A stretch of DNA of 64,000 bases, taken from contig JAAYJK010000127.1 in assembly GCA_012522955.1 (NCBI GenBank), positions 33,950 through 97,949 of the forward strand, given 5' to 3'. Each line of letters begins with the position of its first letter. Within the stretch, counting starts at the first letter, position 1. Origin of the DNA: Syntrophomonadaceae bacterium (GTDB lineage Bacteria > Bacillota > Syntrophomonadia > Syntrophomonadales > Syntrophomonadaceae). The position numbers and the translations under genes were made by a program. This document shows, in pieces, positions 28,975 through 38,824 of the stretch. The notes below the pieces were generated by a model. It saw only the letters and a program-made list of their open reading frames with translations. It was not told the DNA's origin and did not search any database.

Positions 28975-30281
28975 ATTCTCTAATTATAGGACTTTTAGGC
29001 TTGGCTGCTTTTATACTCTTATTAGTACTGAGAATGCCCATCGCCTATGCTATGGCCCTGGTAGGATTTCTTGGTTTTAGTTTGCTGACCTCCATCTCAT
29101 CTGGATTCAGTATGGTAGCCAAAGAAATATATAATACTTTTTCTTCCTATTCATTGGGTGTAATTGTCATGTTTATCTGGATGGGTTTTTTAGCTTACTA
29201 TTCCGGCATCGGCACCAGATTGTATGTATTTGCCTACAAGCTGATAGGGCATTGGCCTGGAGGGCTGGCCATAGCCACCCAGGTAGCCTGTGGCATTTTT
29301 GGCGCCATATGCGGGTCGAATACGGCTACTTCTGCTACCATGGGAGCCATTGCCCTGCCGGAGATGAAGAAGTACCGGTATGATATGTCACTGGCTACAG
29401 CCAGTATTGCCGCCGGCGGAGTCCTGGGGGTATTAATTCCTCCCAGTGTAATTTTTATTGTTTATGGGATGGCAACCGAACAGTCCATTGGCAGGCTGTT
29501 CATGGCCGGGATTATCCCGGGCCTGCTGCTAATGCTCCTATACATTGCCGTTATTGCGGCTTTAACCCTGCGCCAACCCCTTTTGGCTCCTCCGGGTCCC
29601 CGGAGCAATTGGAAAGAGCGTCTTGAAAGCCTGCGCGGTGGTCTGGCTGAAGTCTTATTTGTTTTTGCCCTCTCTATGGGAGGTCTTTTTGCGGGCTGGT
29701 TTACTCCTACTGAAGCCGGTGCAGTAGGGGCGGCTGGCGTATTGCTGGCAGCACTGCTGGGAAGACACCTGGATAGGGAAGGTTTTAAGAAATCCCTTTT
29801 TGATACCACCCGAACTACAGCCATGATCATGCTGATGATTGCCGGGGCCATGATATTTGGCCGCTTTATGGCTATCAGCCGGGTGCCTTTTGAACTAGCT
29901 GCCTGGGCTGGTTCTTTGCATCTCCCACCGGTAGGCGTACTAGCTCTGATTCTGCTGATATACTTTATTCTGGGTTGCTTCATTGATGCTCTGGCCTTGA
30001 TTTTACTGACCATTCCCATATTTTTTCCAGTGGTAGTTAATACCCTAGGCTATGATCCCATCTGGTTTGGCGTCATAATGGTCATGGTAGTAGCTATGGG
30101 GGTAATTACCCCCCCGGTGGGTATGAATGTCTATGTAATTAAAGGAGTAGCAGGGGATATTCCCATTGAATTAATATTTAAAGGGGTGTGGCCTTTTATC
30201 ATTGCGGTGATATTATGCCTGGCCATATTGATTGCCTTTCCTTGCCTGGCCACCTTTTTGCCCACCACCCTTATGAAATAA
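28971..30281 (+). CDS. dctM: TRAP transporter large permease (DctM family)
   Basis: The sodium-coupled transport subunit, 436 residues with about 12 helices. MPIAYAMALVGF, GSNTATSATMGAIALPEMKKYRYD, GVLGVLIPPSVIFIVYG and ITPPVGMNVYVIKGVAGD are characteristic. Ends the dctPQM operon, before a strong hairpin. Confidence 0.95.
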   Translation: MNSLIIGLLGLAAFILLLVLRMPIAYAMALVGFLGFSLLTSISSGFSMVAKEIYNTFSSYSLGVIVMFIWMGFLAYYSGIGTRLYVFAYKLIGHWPGGLAIATQVACGIFGAICGSNTATSATMGAIALPEMKKYRYDMSLATASIAAGGVLGVLIPPSVIFIVYGMATEQSIGRLFMAGIIPGLLLMLLYIAVIAALTLRQPLLAPPGPRSNWKERLESLRGGLAEVLFVFALSMGGLFAGWFTPTEAGAVGAAGVLLAALLGRHLDREGFKKSLFDTTRTTAMIMLMIAGAMIFGRFMAISRVPFELAAWAGSLHLPPVGVLALILLIYFILGCFIDALALILLTIPIFFPVVVNTLGYDPIWFGVIMVMVVAMGVITPPVGMNVYVIKGVAGDIPIELIFKGVWPFIIAVILCLAILIAFPCLATFLPTTLMK

Positions 30282-30316
30282 ATGACAGTGGGGACGGCTC
30301 CCCACTGTCATTCTTT
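30281..30316. terminator. bidirectional terminator between dctM and tatA
   Basis: Perfect 14-bp stem: 30281-30294 pairs with 30299-30312 around a CGGC loop, followed by CTTTTTCC on the plus strand. The loop-proximal GGGGACGGCTCC resembles the dispersed REP core also seen near 11000, so a REP element may have been recruited as terminator. Confidence 0.8.
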
Positions 30317-30320
30317 TTCC

Positions 30321-30512
30321 TTATTTTTTATGGGCCAACTCCTCCAGGTAGTCATCATCTTTTTCCTGTGCCTGGCGGAAGTTCTTAAGTGCTTTTCCTA
30401 CTGATTCCCCTACCTTGGGCAGTTTTCCAGGCCCTACTACAATCAAAACTATAGCCAGTATAAAAACCATTTCCCAGGGACCAAAGTTGCCGATTAATCC
30501 AAACATATTCAT
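30321..30512 (-). CDS. tatA: twin-arginine translocase subunit TatA/TatE
   Basis: 63 residues: a single N-terminal helix (WEMVFILAIVLIVVG), the GPGKLPKVGESVGKALKNFR amphipathic segment and a charged tail. Forms the pore for folded proteins. No tatC in the window. It lies after the cytochrome assembly genes on the same strand, about 160 bases away. Confidence 0.92.
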   Translation of the reverse strand: MNMFGLIGNFGPWEMVFILAIVLIVVGPGKLPKVGESVGKALKNFRQAQEKDDDYLEELAHKK

Positions 30513-30670
30513 CCTCCTCTTTTCAAGTGAGCTGCTATTTACTAATCCCCCAGAAGCTCAGAGCCATCAATCTAATTGGAACTGACATTTTTATATCTAA
30601 AGCCTTCTCCGTGGGCTGCCACATATCCTTTAATAATGATTAAATTTACCGTACCAAAATCCCTTGCACT

Positions 30671-31456
30671 TTAACCATAACTATGCAAGCCAGACAAGAG
30701 GTAGTTAACTCCAAAAAAGGTAAACAGAACCAGGATAAAGCCGCCTAAAACCATAATATTAGCATTATTGCCTCTCCATCCCTTGCTTCGATAAACATGC
30801 AGGTATATGGCATATATGATCCAGGTTATTAAGGCCCAGGTTTCCTTGGGGTCCCAGCTCCAGTAAGTACCCCAGGCCTGTTCTGCCCATACTCCTCCCA
30901 GAACTATAGATATGGAGAGCATGACAAAGCCTCCCCCCACTGCCCTATATACATTAATATCCTCACTACTGTTTTTCTTAATCAGCTGCATAAAAGCCAG
31001 AGCAGCGCCTAGAGTAAAGGCACTATAGGCAACTACGGCACTCAATACATGACTGGTCAGCCAGGGACTTTTCAAGGCCGGCATTAAGGGACTATAGTTG
31101 CCATGTTGCTGGGGCATAAAAATGAATACCGTAGCTAGCAGCAAGGCAGCCATAATCATCAGTACTGATCCTCCCTGTTGATTCTTACTCAGTTTTTCAT
31201 AAAGGAGATAAAGCAATACACTGACTAAAGTAAATAATAGCAAAAATTCATAACCATCGGTTAATGGCAGGCGGCCTGTCATTATGGTCCGTGCGGCCAA
31301 GGCGGTGATATTAGACAGAGCCCCAATTATGGCCGTAATATTGGCTGCTCGCAACAGCTTATCCTGCCTGCCTTTAATTCCTAGCAGATAAGCAGTGCCG
31401 CTAAGGAAATATAGGATCAGGGCTACAATCAGGCTGGTTTTAATTATTACTGCCAT
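30671..31456 (-). CDS. ccsB: cytochrome c biogenesis protein CcsB/ResC (CcsA family)
   Basis: Haem-handling membrane protein of system II cytochrome c maturation. The WWD haem-binding motif WGTYWSWDPKETWALITW lies near residues 190-210, and conserved His residues are in SHVLSAVVAYS and YLHVYR. 261 residues and eight helices. Pairs with the resB gene just upstream, 2 bases apart. Confidence 0.93.
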   Translation of the reverse strand: MAVIIKTSLIVALILYFLSGTAYLLGIKGRQDKLLRAANITAIIGALSNITALAARTIMTGRLPLTDGYEFLLLFTLVSVLLYLLYEKLSKNQQGGSVLMIMAALLLATVFIFMPQQHGNYSPLMPALKSPWLTSHVLSAVVAYSAFTLGAALAFMQLIKKNSSEDINVYRAVGGGFVMLSISIVLGGVWAEQAWGTYWSWDPKETWALITWIIYAIYLHVYRSKGWRGNNANIMVLGGFILVLFTFFGVNYLLSGLHSYG

Positions 31457-31458
31457 TG

Positions 31459-32466
31459 CTATTCCTCCACTGCTTTACTGTCAGCATTTTTTTCTCTTGC
31501 TTTGCTAAAAATATTCAGCTCGGCTAAAACTACCCCTAGCATGAATAGAATTCCTCCGGCTCCTGTATAAGGCAGTCCCGGATCTTCTTTTACTTTCAAA
31601 ACCGTGTAGGGCTTAATTGCTTCAAATTCTACATAATAACCGGGCTCAATAGTAATTTTTTCTCCAAAGGGGGCTGCCCCAACACCTGCCAGCACTTTAT
31701 CCTGGTAAATTGAATATATAATCCTGGGATTATTAGGCTGCAGAGATTTGCTTTCCATACCATAAGCCGGATCAAAATCCGGTACATATTTGAACACTTT
31801 CACTCGCCAATTGCTGTGGGGTATTTCCAATATCTGCCCTTCTACGGCACTGGATATAATAACCTGCCCCTGCCCTTCGGTGCTCACTTCAACCATACTG
31901 CCATAACTCTGCTGGTAAACCTTTATTCCTTCATATCGCAGGGGATTATTAACGCTGATAGTACTGTGCTGTTCCAACTCTTCACCTTTGAATATGCTTA
32001 CTCGCGATAAATATTGAGAAGGCATATTGTTTTCATATAGTTCAATTTCAAAGGCTTCCAGCTGTAGATTCACTTGGGTTCCTGTTTTATCCTCAGCAAT
32101 AAGGGCTCCTTCCCCTTCTGCCAGCTTAATTGTACCGCTCTGTCCCGTCCAGTTATTGATCATTCCCCCAATCAGGATCAAGATCAATCCGCTATGCAGG
32201 ATTAACAAACCCCACTGTCGCAAGCGCTTTATCAGCCCAATGTGGGCACTTAAGAATTTCCAAATATGACGGTATCGATTAAAGGTACATATGCCAAGGT
32301 TTAAAAACAATAAAATGATAAGGATATTAAACAAGATTAGATGATTAAATCTATCTGGCAGCGCGGTACTTCCCACCGCCGAGAATAGAGCCAGCAGAGC
32401 CAATAACAGCACTCCCGTTTTCATGGATGAAAAGCTTTTAAATATTTTCCCAAATAATTCTTGCAT
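31459..32466 (-). CDS. resB: cytochrome c biogenesis protein ResB
   Basis: Partner of CcsB/ResC in system II. N-terminal helices (SSMKTGVLLLALLALFSAVGSTALP), a pair of helices near residues 55-105, a large extracytoplasmic domain containing NNPLRYEGIKVYQQSYG, and one C-terminal helix. 335 residues. The pair implies that the cell makes c-type cytochromes. Confidence 0.92.
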   Translation of the reverse strand: MQELFGKIFKSFSSMKTGVLLLALLALFSAVGSTALPDRFNHLILFNILIILLFLNLGICTFNRYRHIWKFLSAHIGLIKRLRQWGLLILHSGLILILIGGMINNWTGQSGTIKLAEGEGALIAEDKTGTQVNLQLEAFEIELYENNMPSQYLSRVSIFKGEELEQHSTISVNNPLRYEGIKVYQQSYGSMVEVSTEGQGQVIISSAVEGQILEIPHSNWRVKVFKYVPDFDPAYGMESKSLQPNNPRIIYSIYQDKVLAGVGAAPFGEKITIEPGYYVEFEAIKPYTVLKVKEDPGLPYTGAGGILFMLGVVLAELNIFSKAREKNADSKAVEE

Positions 32467-32650
32467 TTTTCATTCCCCCCGACTCGTTAAACGAGAGTCT
32501 GTTACTGTTTCTGAGAAGTTGAGAAGTTTTGAGCATTTTTTGCCAGCAGAGCCGTCTTTTTCTTCTCTTTCCCTTCAGCTACTATTGCCCTATCCATTGC
32601 CTACATTGTACCTTTTCCTCTGACTTTTGCCTTTAGGTAAATCAACAATT

Positions 32651-33226
32651 TCAGCCTTCTTTATTTGGGCAGGTATCCAATTTGACTGGTGAATTGGGGA
32701 AATAATTTCCTAACAGGGTATGAATATTATCCCAGCCATAGACGGCAAAAACCACATCCTGATCTGCTATGGTGAATACCTTCATGATTATCAGATCTCC
32801 TCCCATTGTTTTATAAAAGCCATTGGCGGAACCCGCTGCCAGTGTCCATAAGACTAAAGAAGGTACCTTTAATTGATATAGATGATTGGCCGCTGCCTGA
32901 ACCAGCATCCGGCCCACTCCCTGTTTTTGCCATGCCTCCGATACGTATAAGGCATATATCTCTCCGCCCTGGGGTCTAATACCCTCCCGGTCTTTGCCTC
33001 CTATGGCAAAACCAATAATTTCACCTTGCTGGTTTTCCACTACATAGGCAAAGGACAGCTCTTCGGACTGACCAAGCAATTCCTTAAAATCCTGCTCTCT
33101 TCCTTCATAGGATAGATTGGCCAGATAACTATCGGATATAATGCCTGCAAATGCTGATCTCCAGGTATCAACATTAACTCTGGCAATAGCCGCGGCATCG
33201 TCTCTTGAAGCTTTTCTCAGCAACAT
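32651..33226 (-). CDS. GNAT family N-acetyltransferase
   Basis: The start MLLRKASRDDAAAIARVNVDTWRSA, the YALYVSEAWQKQGVGRMLVQAA acetyl-CoA loop (Q-x-x-G-V-G) and the LWTLAAGSANGFYKTMGG segment are the standard fold. About 191 residues from the ATG at 33226, which has AGGAAAGGTG upstream; the open frame reaches 33310 without a ribosome site. Substrate unknown. Confidence 0.85.
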   Translation of the reverse strand: MLLRKASRDDAAAIARVNVDTWRSAFAGIISDSYLANLSYEGREQDFKELLGQSEELSFAYVVENQQGEIIGFAIGGKDREGIRPQGGEIYALYVSEAWQKQGVGRMLVQAAANHLYQLKVPSLVLWTLAAGSANGFYKTMGGDLIIMKVFTIADQDVVFAVYGWDNIHTLLGNYFPNSPVKLDTCPNKEG

Positions 33227-33322
33227 ATAAATCACCTTTCCTAAATGTATTATGTTACAGGGGGCACTTTTTGCGGATGGCATGAATAATATAGACCATA
33301 AAGTTATCACGGGGGATGAACT

Positions 33323-33646
33323 ATGAGCAGAAGTCTAAGCTACAAGAATGTGAGTAAAAGGCGTTTTAATTGTATGAAATCCACTATGCGTGCCCGGGTA
33401 AATGATTTTGCCCATAAAAATAATTATAGCATTACGGTTTGGCAGGTACCGGATAAAGACTCGGGCCGCTGGCACATTAAACTGGAAAGCAGCAAAATCA
33501 ATAAACCCAGTCTGGATTTTATAGCCCATGTAAAGCTCAGTCCCAACAACTTGCTGACTATCGATCTAATCCATATGCCAGCCTTTATCTCTACTTCCAG
33601 CGCGGTAAGAGAAGTAAATGCAGTTTATCACAGCTGCAGCCAATGA
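33323..33646 (+). CDS. hypothetical protein
   Basis: 107 residues behind a GGGGGATG ribosome site. Basic N-terminal half (SKRRFNCMKSTMRARVNDFA) and no membrane segments. I recognise no family. It diverges from the GNAT gene and converges on the dCMP deaminase gene. Probably real but unassigned. Confidence 0.5.
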   Translation: MSRSLSYKNVSKRRFNCMKSTMRARVNDFAHKNNYSITVWQVPDKDSGRWHIKLESSKINKPSLDFIAHVKLSPNNLLTIDLIHMPAFISTSSAVREVNAVYHSCSQ

Positions 33647-33667
33647 AACTGATACTCCTGGCTCTGA

Positions 33668-34132
33668 TTAGGTCTCATAACTAGGGTGCCCTTCAGGAAT
33701 GATTCCCAAGGCGCTTCCATCTGCTTGACGACATATTACTTTATATATGCCGGCATTCAAGATTATCCGCTTGCATAGAAAACAGGGTTCGGCATTCAAA
33801 ATCTCCCCAGTGGCCACATCATAACCAGCTAGATACAATATGGCACCCAAGGTTTTATCCCTTCCGGCATTAATGATGGCATTCATTTCTGCATGTACAC
33901 TGCGACATAATTCATAGCGTTCTCCACTGGGTACTCCTTTTTCCTCCCGCTCACAATAACCTAAATCACAACAGTTGGGTGTTCCCCTGGGAGCTCCGGT
34001 ATACCCGGTAGAAGCAATAGCATCATTTTTCACTATCACGACCCCGTAGTTTCTTCGCAGACATGTACCTCGGGAGGCCACGTCCAGGGCTATATTCAAG
34101 TAATAATCGTCCTTGCTGGGTCTGGTTTGCAT
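33668..34132 (-). CDS. deoxycytidylate deaminase (ComEB-like)
   Basis: Converts dCMP to dUMP for thymidylate synthesis. The zinc site is in SVHAEMNAI (His, and the proton-shuttling Glu) and PCFLCKR (two Cys), with an additional Cys-rich NCCDLGYCERE segment typical of this branch. I choose the ATG at 34132, 8 bases after AGGAG; a GTG at 34141 abuts that site. 154 residues. Confidence 0.93.
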   Translation of the reverse strand: MQTRPSKDDYYLNIALDVASRGTCLRRNYGVVIVKNDAIASTGYTGAPRGTPNCCDLGYCEREEKGVPSGERYELCRSVHAEMNAIINAGRDKTLGAILYLAGYDVATGEILNAEPCFLCKRIILNAGIYKVICRQADGSALGIIPEGHPSYET

Positions 34133-34271
34133 AATAATCACTCCTATTTTAGGAAGTTATGATTAGAAAATGTAGCTTAATCTTTCTTTATCTTGGCGGC
34201 TATTTCCTGCCTAATGAACCAGCGGAAGTCTGTTTATGAATCAAGCTAAACTGTCCAACGGAAAGGAACAG

Positions 34272-36413
34272 CTAAGCATAGTCTTTCATGGATAGGGCTA
34301 CCCGACCTCGCTCTCTATCGATAGATAATACCCGCACCTTAACTATCTCTCCCACATTTATTACCTGAAGCGGGTGTTTTACGTAGCTAGCGGATAGTTG
34401 GGATATATGCACCATGCCGCTCTGTTTCAGACCAATATCCACAAAGGCCCCAAAATCAACCACATTAACCACTGTGCCCTGCAGTTCCATCCCCACCGCT
34501 AAATCATCCATATTCAAAATATCTTCCCGGAAAACGGGAGCAGGAAGTTCTTCCCGGGGATCACGTCCCGGCTTGCTCAGATCATCGATAATATCTTTCA
34601 GAGTCAGAACTCCAGTACCTAGCTGCTCAGCTGCACCTGTTAAGGCAAGATTTTTCAGTTTATCTATAAGTCCCCTTTGACCAATATCCTCCAGACTGGC
34701 ATCCAGCATCTGCAGAAGTCTTTCGGTCAAAGAATATGACTCCGGATGTATAGCCGTTGCATCCAGGGGATATTCTCCCCCGGGCAAGCGCAAAAATCCA
34801 GCACACTGCTCAAAGGTCTTTGGTCCCAACCGGCTCACCTGCAATAAATCATGGCGCCGTTTGAATTCACCATGGCTTTCCCTGTATTTGACGATATTCT
34901 CAGCTACCGGCATATTGATTCCAGCCACATAGCTTAACAAGGATGGGGAGGCAGTATTCAGATCCACCCCCACGTAATTAACTGCGGTTTCCACCACTGC
35001 GGCCAGTTTTTCTTCCAAAATCTTTTCATTAATATCGTGTTGATATTGTCCTACCCCCATGGCCTTAGGTTCAATTTTAACCAGTTCTGCCAAGGGATCT
35101 TGCAGTCTACGGGCAATGGATACCGCACTTCTTTCCGAAACATCCAATTTCGGGAACTCTCGAGCCGCCAAGGTAGAGGCCGAATATACGCTGGCTCCGG
35201 CTTCATTAACGATTATGTAGGCCATGGGGTCCTGCTTTTCTTTAATAAAATCCGCAATAAATTTCTCGGTCTCCCGGGAAGCAGTACCGTTGCCGATGGC
35301 TATCAGGCTAATTCCATATTGGCTTACCATCCGACTCAGAATCTTTTTGGCCTCCGCTACTTTTTGATGAGGAGGCGTAGGATATATTACTGCCGTTTCC
35401 AACAATTTACCTGTACCATCAACTACTCCCAGTTTGCAGCCAGTTCGAAAGGCCGGATCTACCCCCAATACAATTCTGCCTTTAACGGGAGGTGTTAGTA
35501 GCAGCTGTCTCAGGTTTTTGGAGAAAATCTCCACCGCTTGTTTTTCCGCCTTTTCAGTGAGTTCAGCTCGAATGTCTCTTTGGACCGCCGGTTGTATCAG
35601 ACGCTTATAAGAATCCATCACTGCTCCGCTTACTATTTCCGAACTTATGGACCCCGACTCAAGCCATCTCTCTTCCAGATATTTAATGATGGGGGCATCA
35701 TCCACCTCAATTTTTACCTTTAATACCTTCTCTCTTTCTCCCCGGTTAATGGCCAGAATTCTATGGGCCGGTATTGTTCTTACTTTTTCCTGGTAATCAT
35801 AATACATCTCATATACTGATTTTTCGTCCGGCTCCCGTCCGCTGGAACTGATAATTCCATTACGGCTGGTGAAATTACGAATCCAGCCTCGCGTGGATGG
35901 ATCGTCGGCTATGTTTTCAGCTATGATGTCCTGGGCTCCTCGCCAAGCATCATCAACCGTCAGTACCTCCTGATTTAGAAATTTAGCCCCTTGATCAATC
36001 AGTGATCCCTGCCGGGGAAAGGAGAGCAGATAATCGGCTAGGGGCTGCAATCCTTTCTCTCTAGCTGCAGTAGCCCGACTCTTCTTTTTGGGACGGAAAG
36101 GGCGATATATGTCATCTACTGCGGTTATGCTGACAGCACTCAATACCTTTTCTTTTAACTCAGCTGTCAGCTTACCCTGTTCTTCAATTAGACGAATGAC
36201 ATCTTGCTGACGATCATTCAGACTGCGATGATAATTTAATAGCTCCTCTATTTGCCTTATCTGTACCTCATCCAGCCCTCCGGTCATTTCCTTCCTGTAC
36301 CGGGCCACGAAGGGAATTGTATTACCACTGTCCAACAACTGGACTGTAGGCTTAACCTTATTGAGATCAATACCGCTAACCTGGGCTATACTGTGCAAAA
36401 TTTTATTCTGCAT
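34272..36413 (-). CDS. tex: Tex family RNA-binding protein
   Basis: Large transcription/RNA accessory factor of 713 residues. N-terminal helical region with the VARYRKEMTGGLDEVQIR signature, a YqgF-like RNase H-fold domain (GVDPAFRTGCKLGVVD), helix-hairpin-helix motifs (VGVDLNTASPSLLSYVAGI) and a C-terminal S1 domain (GMELQGTVVNVVDFGAFVDIGLKQSGMVHISQL). Confidence 0.96.
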   Translation of the reverse strand: MQNKILHSIAQVSGIDLNKVKPTVQLLDSGNTIPFVARYRKEMTGGLDEVQIRQIEELLNYHRSLNDRQQDVIRLIEEQGKLTAELKEKVLSAVSITAVDDIYRPFRPKKKSRATAAREKGLQPLADYLLSFPRQGSLIDQGAKFLNQEVLTVDDAWRGAQDIIAENIADDPSTRGWIRNFTSRNGIISSSGREPDEKSVYEMYYDYQEKVRTIPAHRILAINRGEREKVLKVKIEVDDAPIIKYLEERWLESGSISSEIVSGAVMDSYKRLIQPAVQRDIRAELTEKAEKQAVEIFSKNLRQLLLTPPVKGRIVLGVDPAFRTGCKLGVVDGTGKLLETAVIYPTPPHQKVAEAKKILSRMVSQYGISLIAIGNGTASRETEKFIADFIKEKQDPMAYIIVNEAGASVYSASTLAAREFPKLDVSERSAVSIARRLQDPLAELVKIEPKAMGVGQYQHDINEKILEEKLAAVVETAVNYVGVDLNTASPSLLSYVAGINMPVAENIVKYRESHGEFKRRHDLLQVSRLGPKTFEQCAGFLRLPGGEYPLDATAIHPESYSLTERLLQMLDASLEDIGQRGLIDKLKNLALTGAAEQLGTGVLTLKDIIDDLSKPGRDPREELPAPVFREDILNMDDLAVGMELQGTVVNVVDFGAFVDIGLKQSGMVHISQLSASYVKHPLQVINVGEIVKVRVLSIDRERGRVALSMKDYA

Positions 36414-36438
36414 AAATCCTCCTGCTTATAAGCATTAT

Positions 36439-37008
36439 TTACAAATAGCTGTCAATTATTTTCTCGGCCAGTCGTTTCTCGGTTTCGGCCCTGCTCAATA
36501 GCAGCATTACCAAGAGAAAGCACTTTCCTGCCTGCTCTTCTTCCTGTTGTAGTTTTTCCATACTGTTAAGAGAGTCCAATTCCTGCAGTACTGCCTTTTC
36601 CAGTTTGGCATATCGCTCCTGCTCCATTTCCAAAAAGATATCATATATTCTTTCCAGAAATCCAGGATCTCCTTTCATGCCCTGGAAAAGGGGGGCAAAC
36701 AAGCGATCTATATCATTTATGGGAATCAGCTGCTTCAAGCGGTAAATCATTATCAGCAGAATCATATTCTCCTTGGAATACTTTTTGTTTTGGGGTGGAA
36801 TCAATAAACCGGCTTTGGCGTAATTATTGATCATGGCCTTGGTTAACACCTTGTCTTTATTATTTCTTTTATACCCACTCATTTTATTATCCAGAAAGGT
36901 AGTAAGCTGATCCATATACAAGTCGATATCAGGGATATCGGTGCTTTTGACCTGCTTTGCTGAGGATATTTCCTGAATGAGACTGTTGATATTCACTGAC
37001 TCCAGCAT
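36439..37008 (-). CDS. DUF1836 domain protein
   Basis: 189 residues from the ATG at 37008, with AGGAATAAAT just upstream. The central part (TKAMINNYAKAGLLIPPQNKKYSKENMILLIMIYRLKQ) fits the DUF1836 family, which resembles a MerR-like DNA-binding fold. Function unknown; a transcription regulator is the usual guess. Divergent from the hemolysin III family gene. Confidence 0.75.
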   Translation of the reverse strand: MLESVNINSLIQEISSAKQVKSTDIPDIDLYMDQLTTFLDNKMSGYKRNNKDKVLTKAMINNYAKAGLLIPPQNKKYSKENMILLIMIYRLKQLIPINDIDRLFAPLFQGMKGDPGFLERIYDIFLEMEQERYAKLEKAVLQELDSLNSMEKLQQEEEQAGKCFLLVMLLLSRAETEKRLAEKIIDSYL

Positions 37009-37138
37009 ATTTATTCCTCCATCCACAAATAATATCTATATAAATATTATTATTTATGGTTATTTCATGCAAGATGTAATAATATATATTGTATAACATA
37101 GTTTTAATTACTATGTCAAAATGTTTGGAGGTTTTACC

Positions 37139-37867
37139 ATGAACGAAACCGATATCAATAGCCCAATATCGAAAAACGAGTTGTCCGCAAAAAATTTCCT
37201 CCGCTATAAAATAGGGAGCCTCATCCGTCCCGGAGAACTGGTTAATGGTCTAACTCATCTCTTAGGCATGTTCCTGGCCATACCGGCTCTTTACTTTTTG
37301 CTCCAACAAGCTCCCGCTGACCAAGGTCTATCCTTATACATATCTCTGTATGTTTTCGGTATAAGTCTTTTCCTGCTCTACACCGCCAGCAGCAGCTATC
37401 ATCTGCTCAATATCTCAGAACAGTGTACCTTCCATTTAAGGCGTATAGATCATATGATGATTTTTATTCTTATTGCCGGTTCTTATACCCCTATCTGCCT
37501 AATAGCCCTTCCCGGTTGGTGGGGATGGGGCTTGCTGATTGCGGTATGGAGCCTGGCCCTAGGGGGTATAGGCTTAAAAATATGGCATTTTAATGCTCCC
37601 CGTTGGTTTTCCACTCTCCTATACATATTAATGGGATGGATGGTGGCCATAGCCCTCTATCCCCTGTATTTGCGGGTTAGCATGGAGGCTATTTTTTGGC
37701 TGGCCTTGGGTGGCTTGAGTTATACCCTGGGAGCTCTGATTTATGCCTTAAAAAAGCCCAACCTGAACCTCAGGTACCTGGGTTTTCATGAAATATTTCA
37801 TGTTTTTGTCCTCCTGGGCAGCTTCTGCCACTACTGGATGGTATATCGCTATCTGCTGCCAGCTTAA
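37139..37867 (+). CDS. hemolysin III / PAQR family membrane protein
   Basis: Seven-helix protein of 242 residues. Zinc-site motifs of the family are visible: SSSYH near helix 3, RRIDHMMIFILIAGSYTPI, and C-terminal HEIFHVFVLLGSFCHY. A start at 37139 is supported by TTGGAGG upstream. True haemolytic activity is not implied by the name. Confidence 0.9.
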   Translation: MNETDINSPISKNELSAKNFLRYKIGSLIRPGELVNGLTHLLGMFLAIPALYFLLQQAPADQGLSLYISLYVFGISLFLLYTASSSYHLLNISEQCTFHLRRIDHMMIFILIAGSYTPICLIALPGWWGWGLLIAVWSLALGGIGLKIWHFNAPRWFSTLLYILMGWMVAIALYPLYLRVSMEAIFWLALGGLSYTLGALIYALKKPNLNLRYLGFHEIFHVFVLLGSFCHYWMVYRYLLPA

Positions 37868-37875
37868 ATTGCAGC

Positions 37876-37938
37876 AAAAGAGCCTCTGTGAAATGCAAAA
37901 GCTGTTAATATCTCCTTGCTTCTCAGTCAGGCTCTTTT
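37876..37938 (+). terminator. probable terminator with long loop
   Basis: AAAAGAGCCT (37876-37885) pairs perfectly with AGGCTCTTTT (37929-37938) across a 43-base loop, between the convergent hemolysin III family gene and map. The arms end in A and T runs, so it could act on both strands. Confidence 0.5.
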
Positions 37939-37951
37939 AAGATACTTGTAT

Positions 37952-38824
37952 TTACAGGGTTAGTATTTCTACCCCATCTTCTGTAACTCGCACCGTATGC
38001 TCCCACTGGGCTGACAATGATCCATCCCGGGTAACTGCAGTCCAGTCATCCTCCAAGACTCGGCACCGGTAGTCACCCACATTTATCATAGGTTCTACCG
38101 TGAATACCATGTTGGGCACCAAAACCATACCTGATTGTTCTTGTCCATAGTGGGGCACAAAGGGATCTTCATGAAATTTATTGCCAGTCCCATGGCCGCC
38201 ATAGTTTTGCACTACTGAAAAGCCGTGCTTTTTTGCGTGCTGTTCAATTGCATAACCAATATGCCCGGTACGGTTAAAAGGTTTAACCTGATCTATCCCC
38301 AAATTCATGCATTCGTAAGCCACCTGTACCAGATTTCTAGCTTGAGGGGAAGGATTACCCAGCAAAAACATACGGCTCATGTCTCCATAATATCCATCTA
38401 AAATACAGGTAATATCTACATTAAGAATGTCTCCGTCTTTTAGCCTGGTGGAATCTGGAATTCCATGACATATTACGTTATTTAGAGAAGTGCAAACACT
38501 CTTGGGAAAACCATTATAACCCAGGGGTGCCGGTACAGCCCCATGCTCTAAAGTTGATTCATGAACCCAGCTGTTTATATCATCGGTACTTATCCCTATT
38601 TGTATCCTATCGCTGATCAGATCCATAATCTTCTTGCTCAGCTGACAGGATTTGCGAATGCCGGCAATCTGCTCATCAGTTTTAACCAGATTGCGGCTGG
38701 GAACAGGAACCCCCTGCCTTTTTAATTCCTTTAAACGTTCATCTTGTTCCATATGGCATTTTTTATATTTATTCCCGCTGCCACACCAACAAGGGTCATT
38801 GCGGGTTAACTGCTTAAATATCAT
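37952..38824 (-). CDS. map: type I methionine aminopeptidase with N-terminal SEC-C zinc motif
   Basis: Removes initiator methionine. Residues about 9-24 form a SEC-C motif (NDPCWCGSGNKYKKCH). The catalytic domain shows the metal ligands in LNVDITCILDGYYGDMSR, GGHGTGNKFHEDP, FTVEPMI and AQWEHTVRV. 290 residues, longer than the bare enzyme because of the SEC-C segment. Confidence 0.95.
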   Translation of the reverse strand: MIFKQLTRNDPCWCGSGNKYKKCHMEQDERLKELKRQGVPVPSRNLVKTDEQIAGIRKSCQLSKKIMDLISDRIQIGISTDDINSWVHESTLEHGAVPAPLGYNGFPKSVCTSLNNVICHGIPDSTRLKDGDILNVDITCILDGYYGDMSRMFLLGNPSPQARNLVQVAYECMNLGIDQVKPFNRTGHIGYAIEQHAKKHGFSVVQNYGGHGTGNKFHEDPFVPHYGQEQSGMVLVPNMVFTVEPMINVGDYRCRVLEDDWTAVTRDGSLSAQWEHTVRVTEDGVEILTL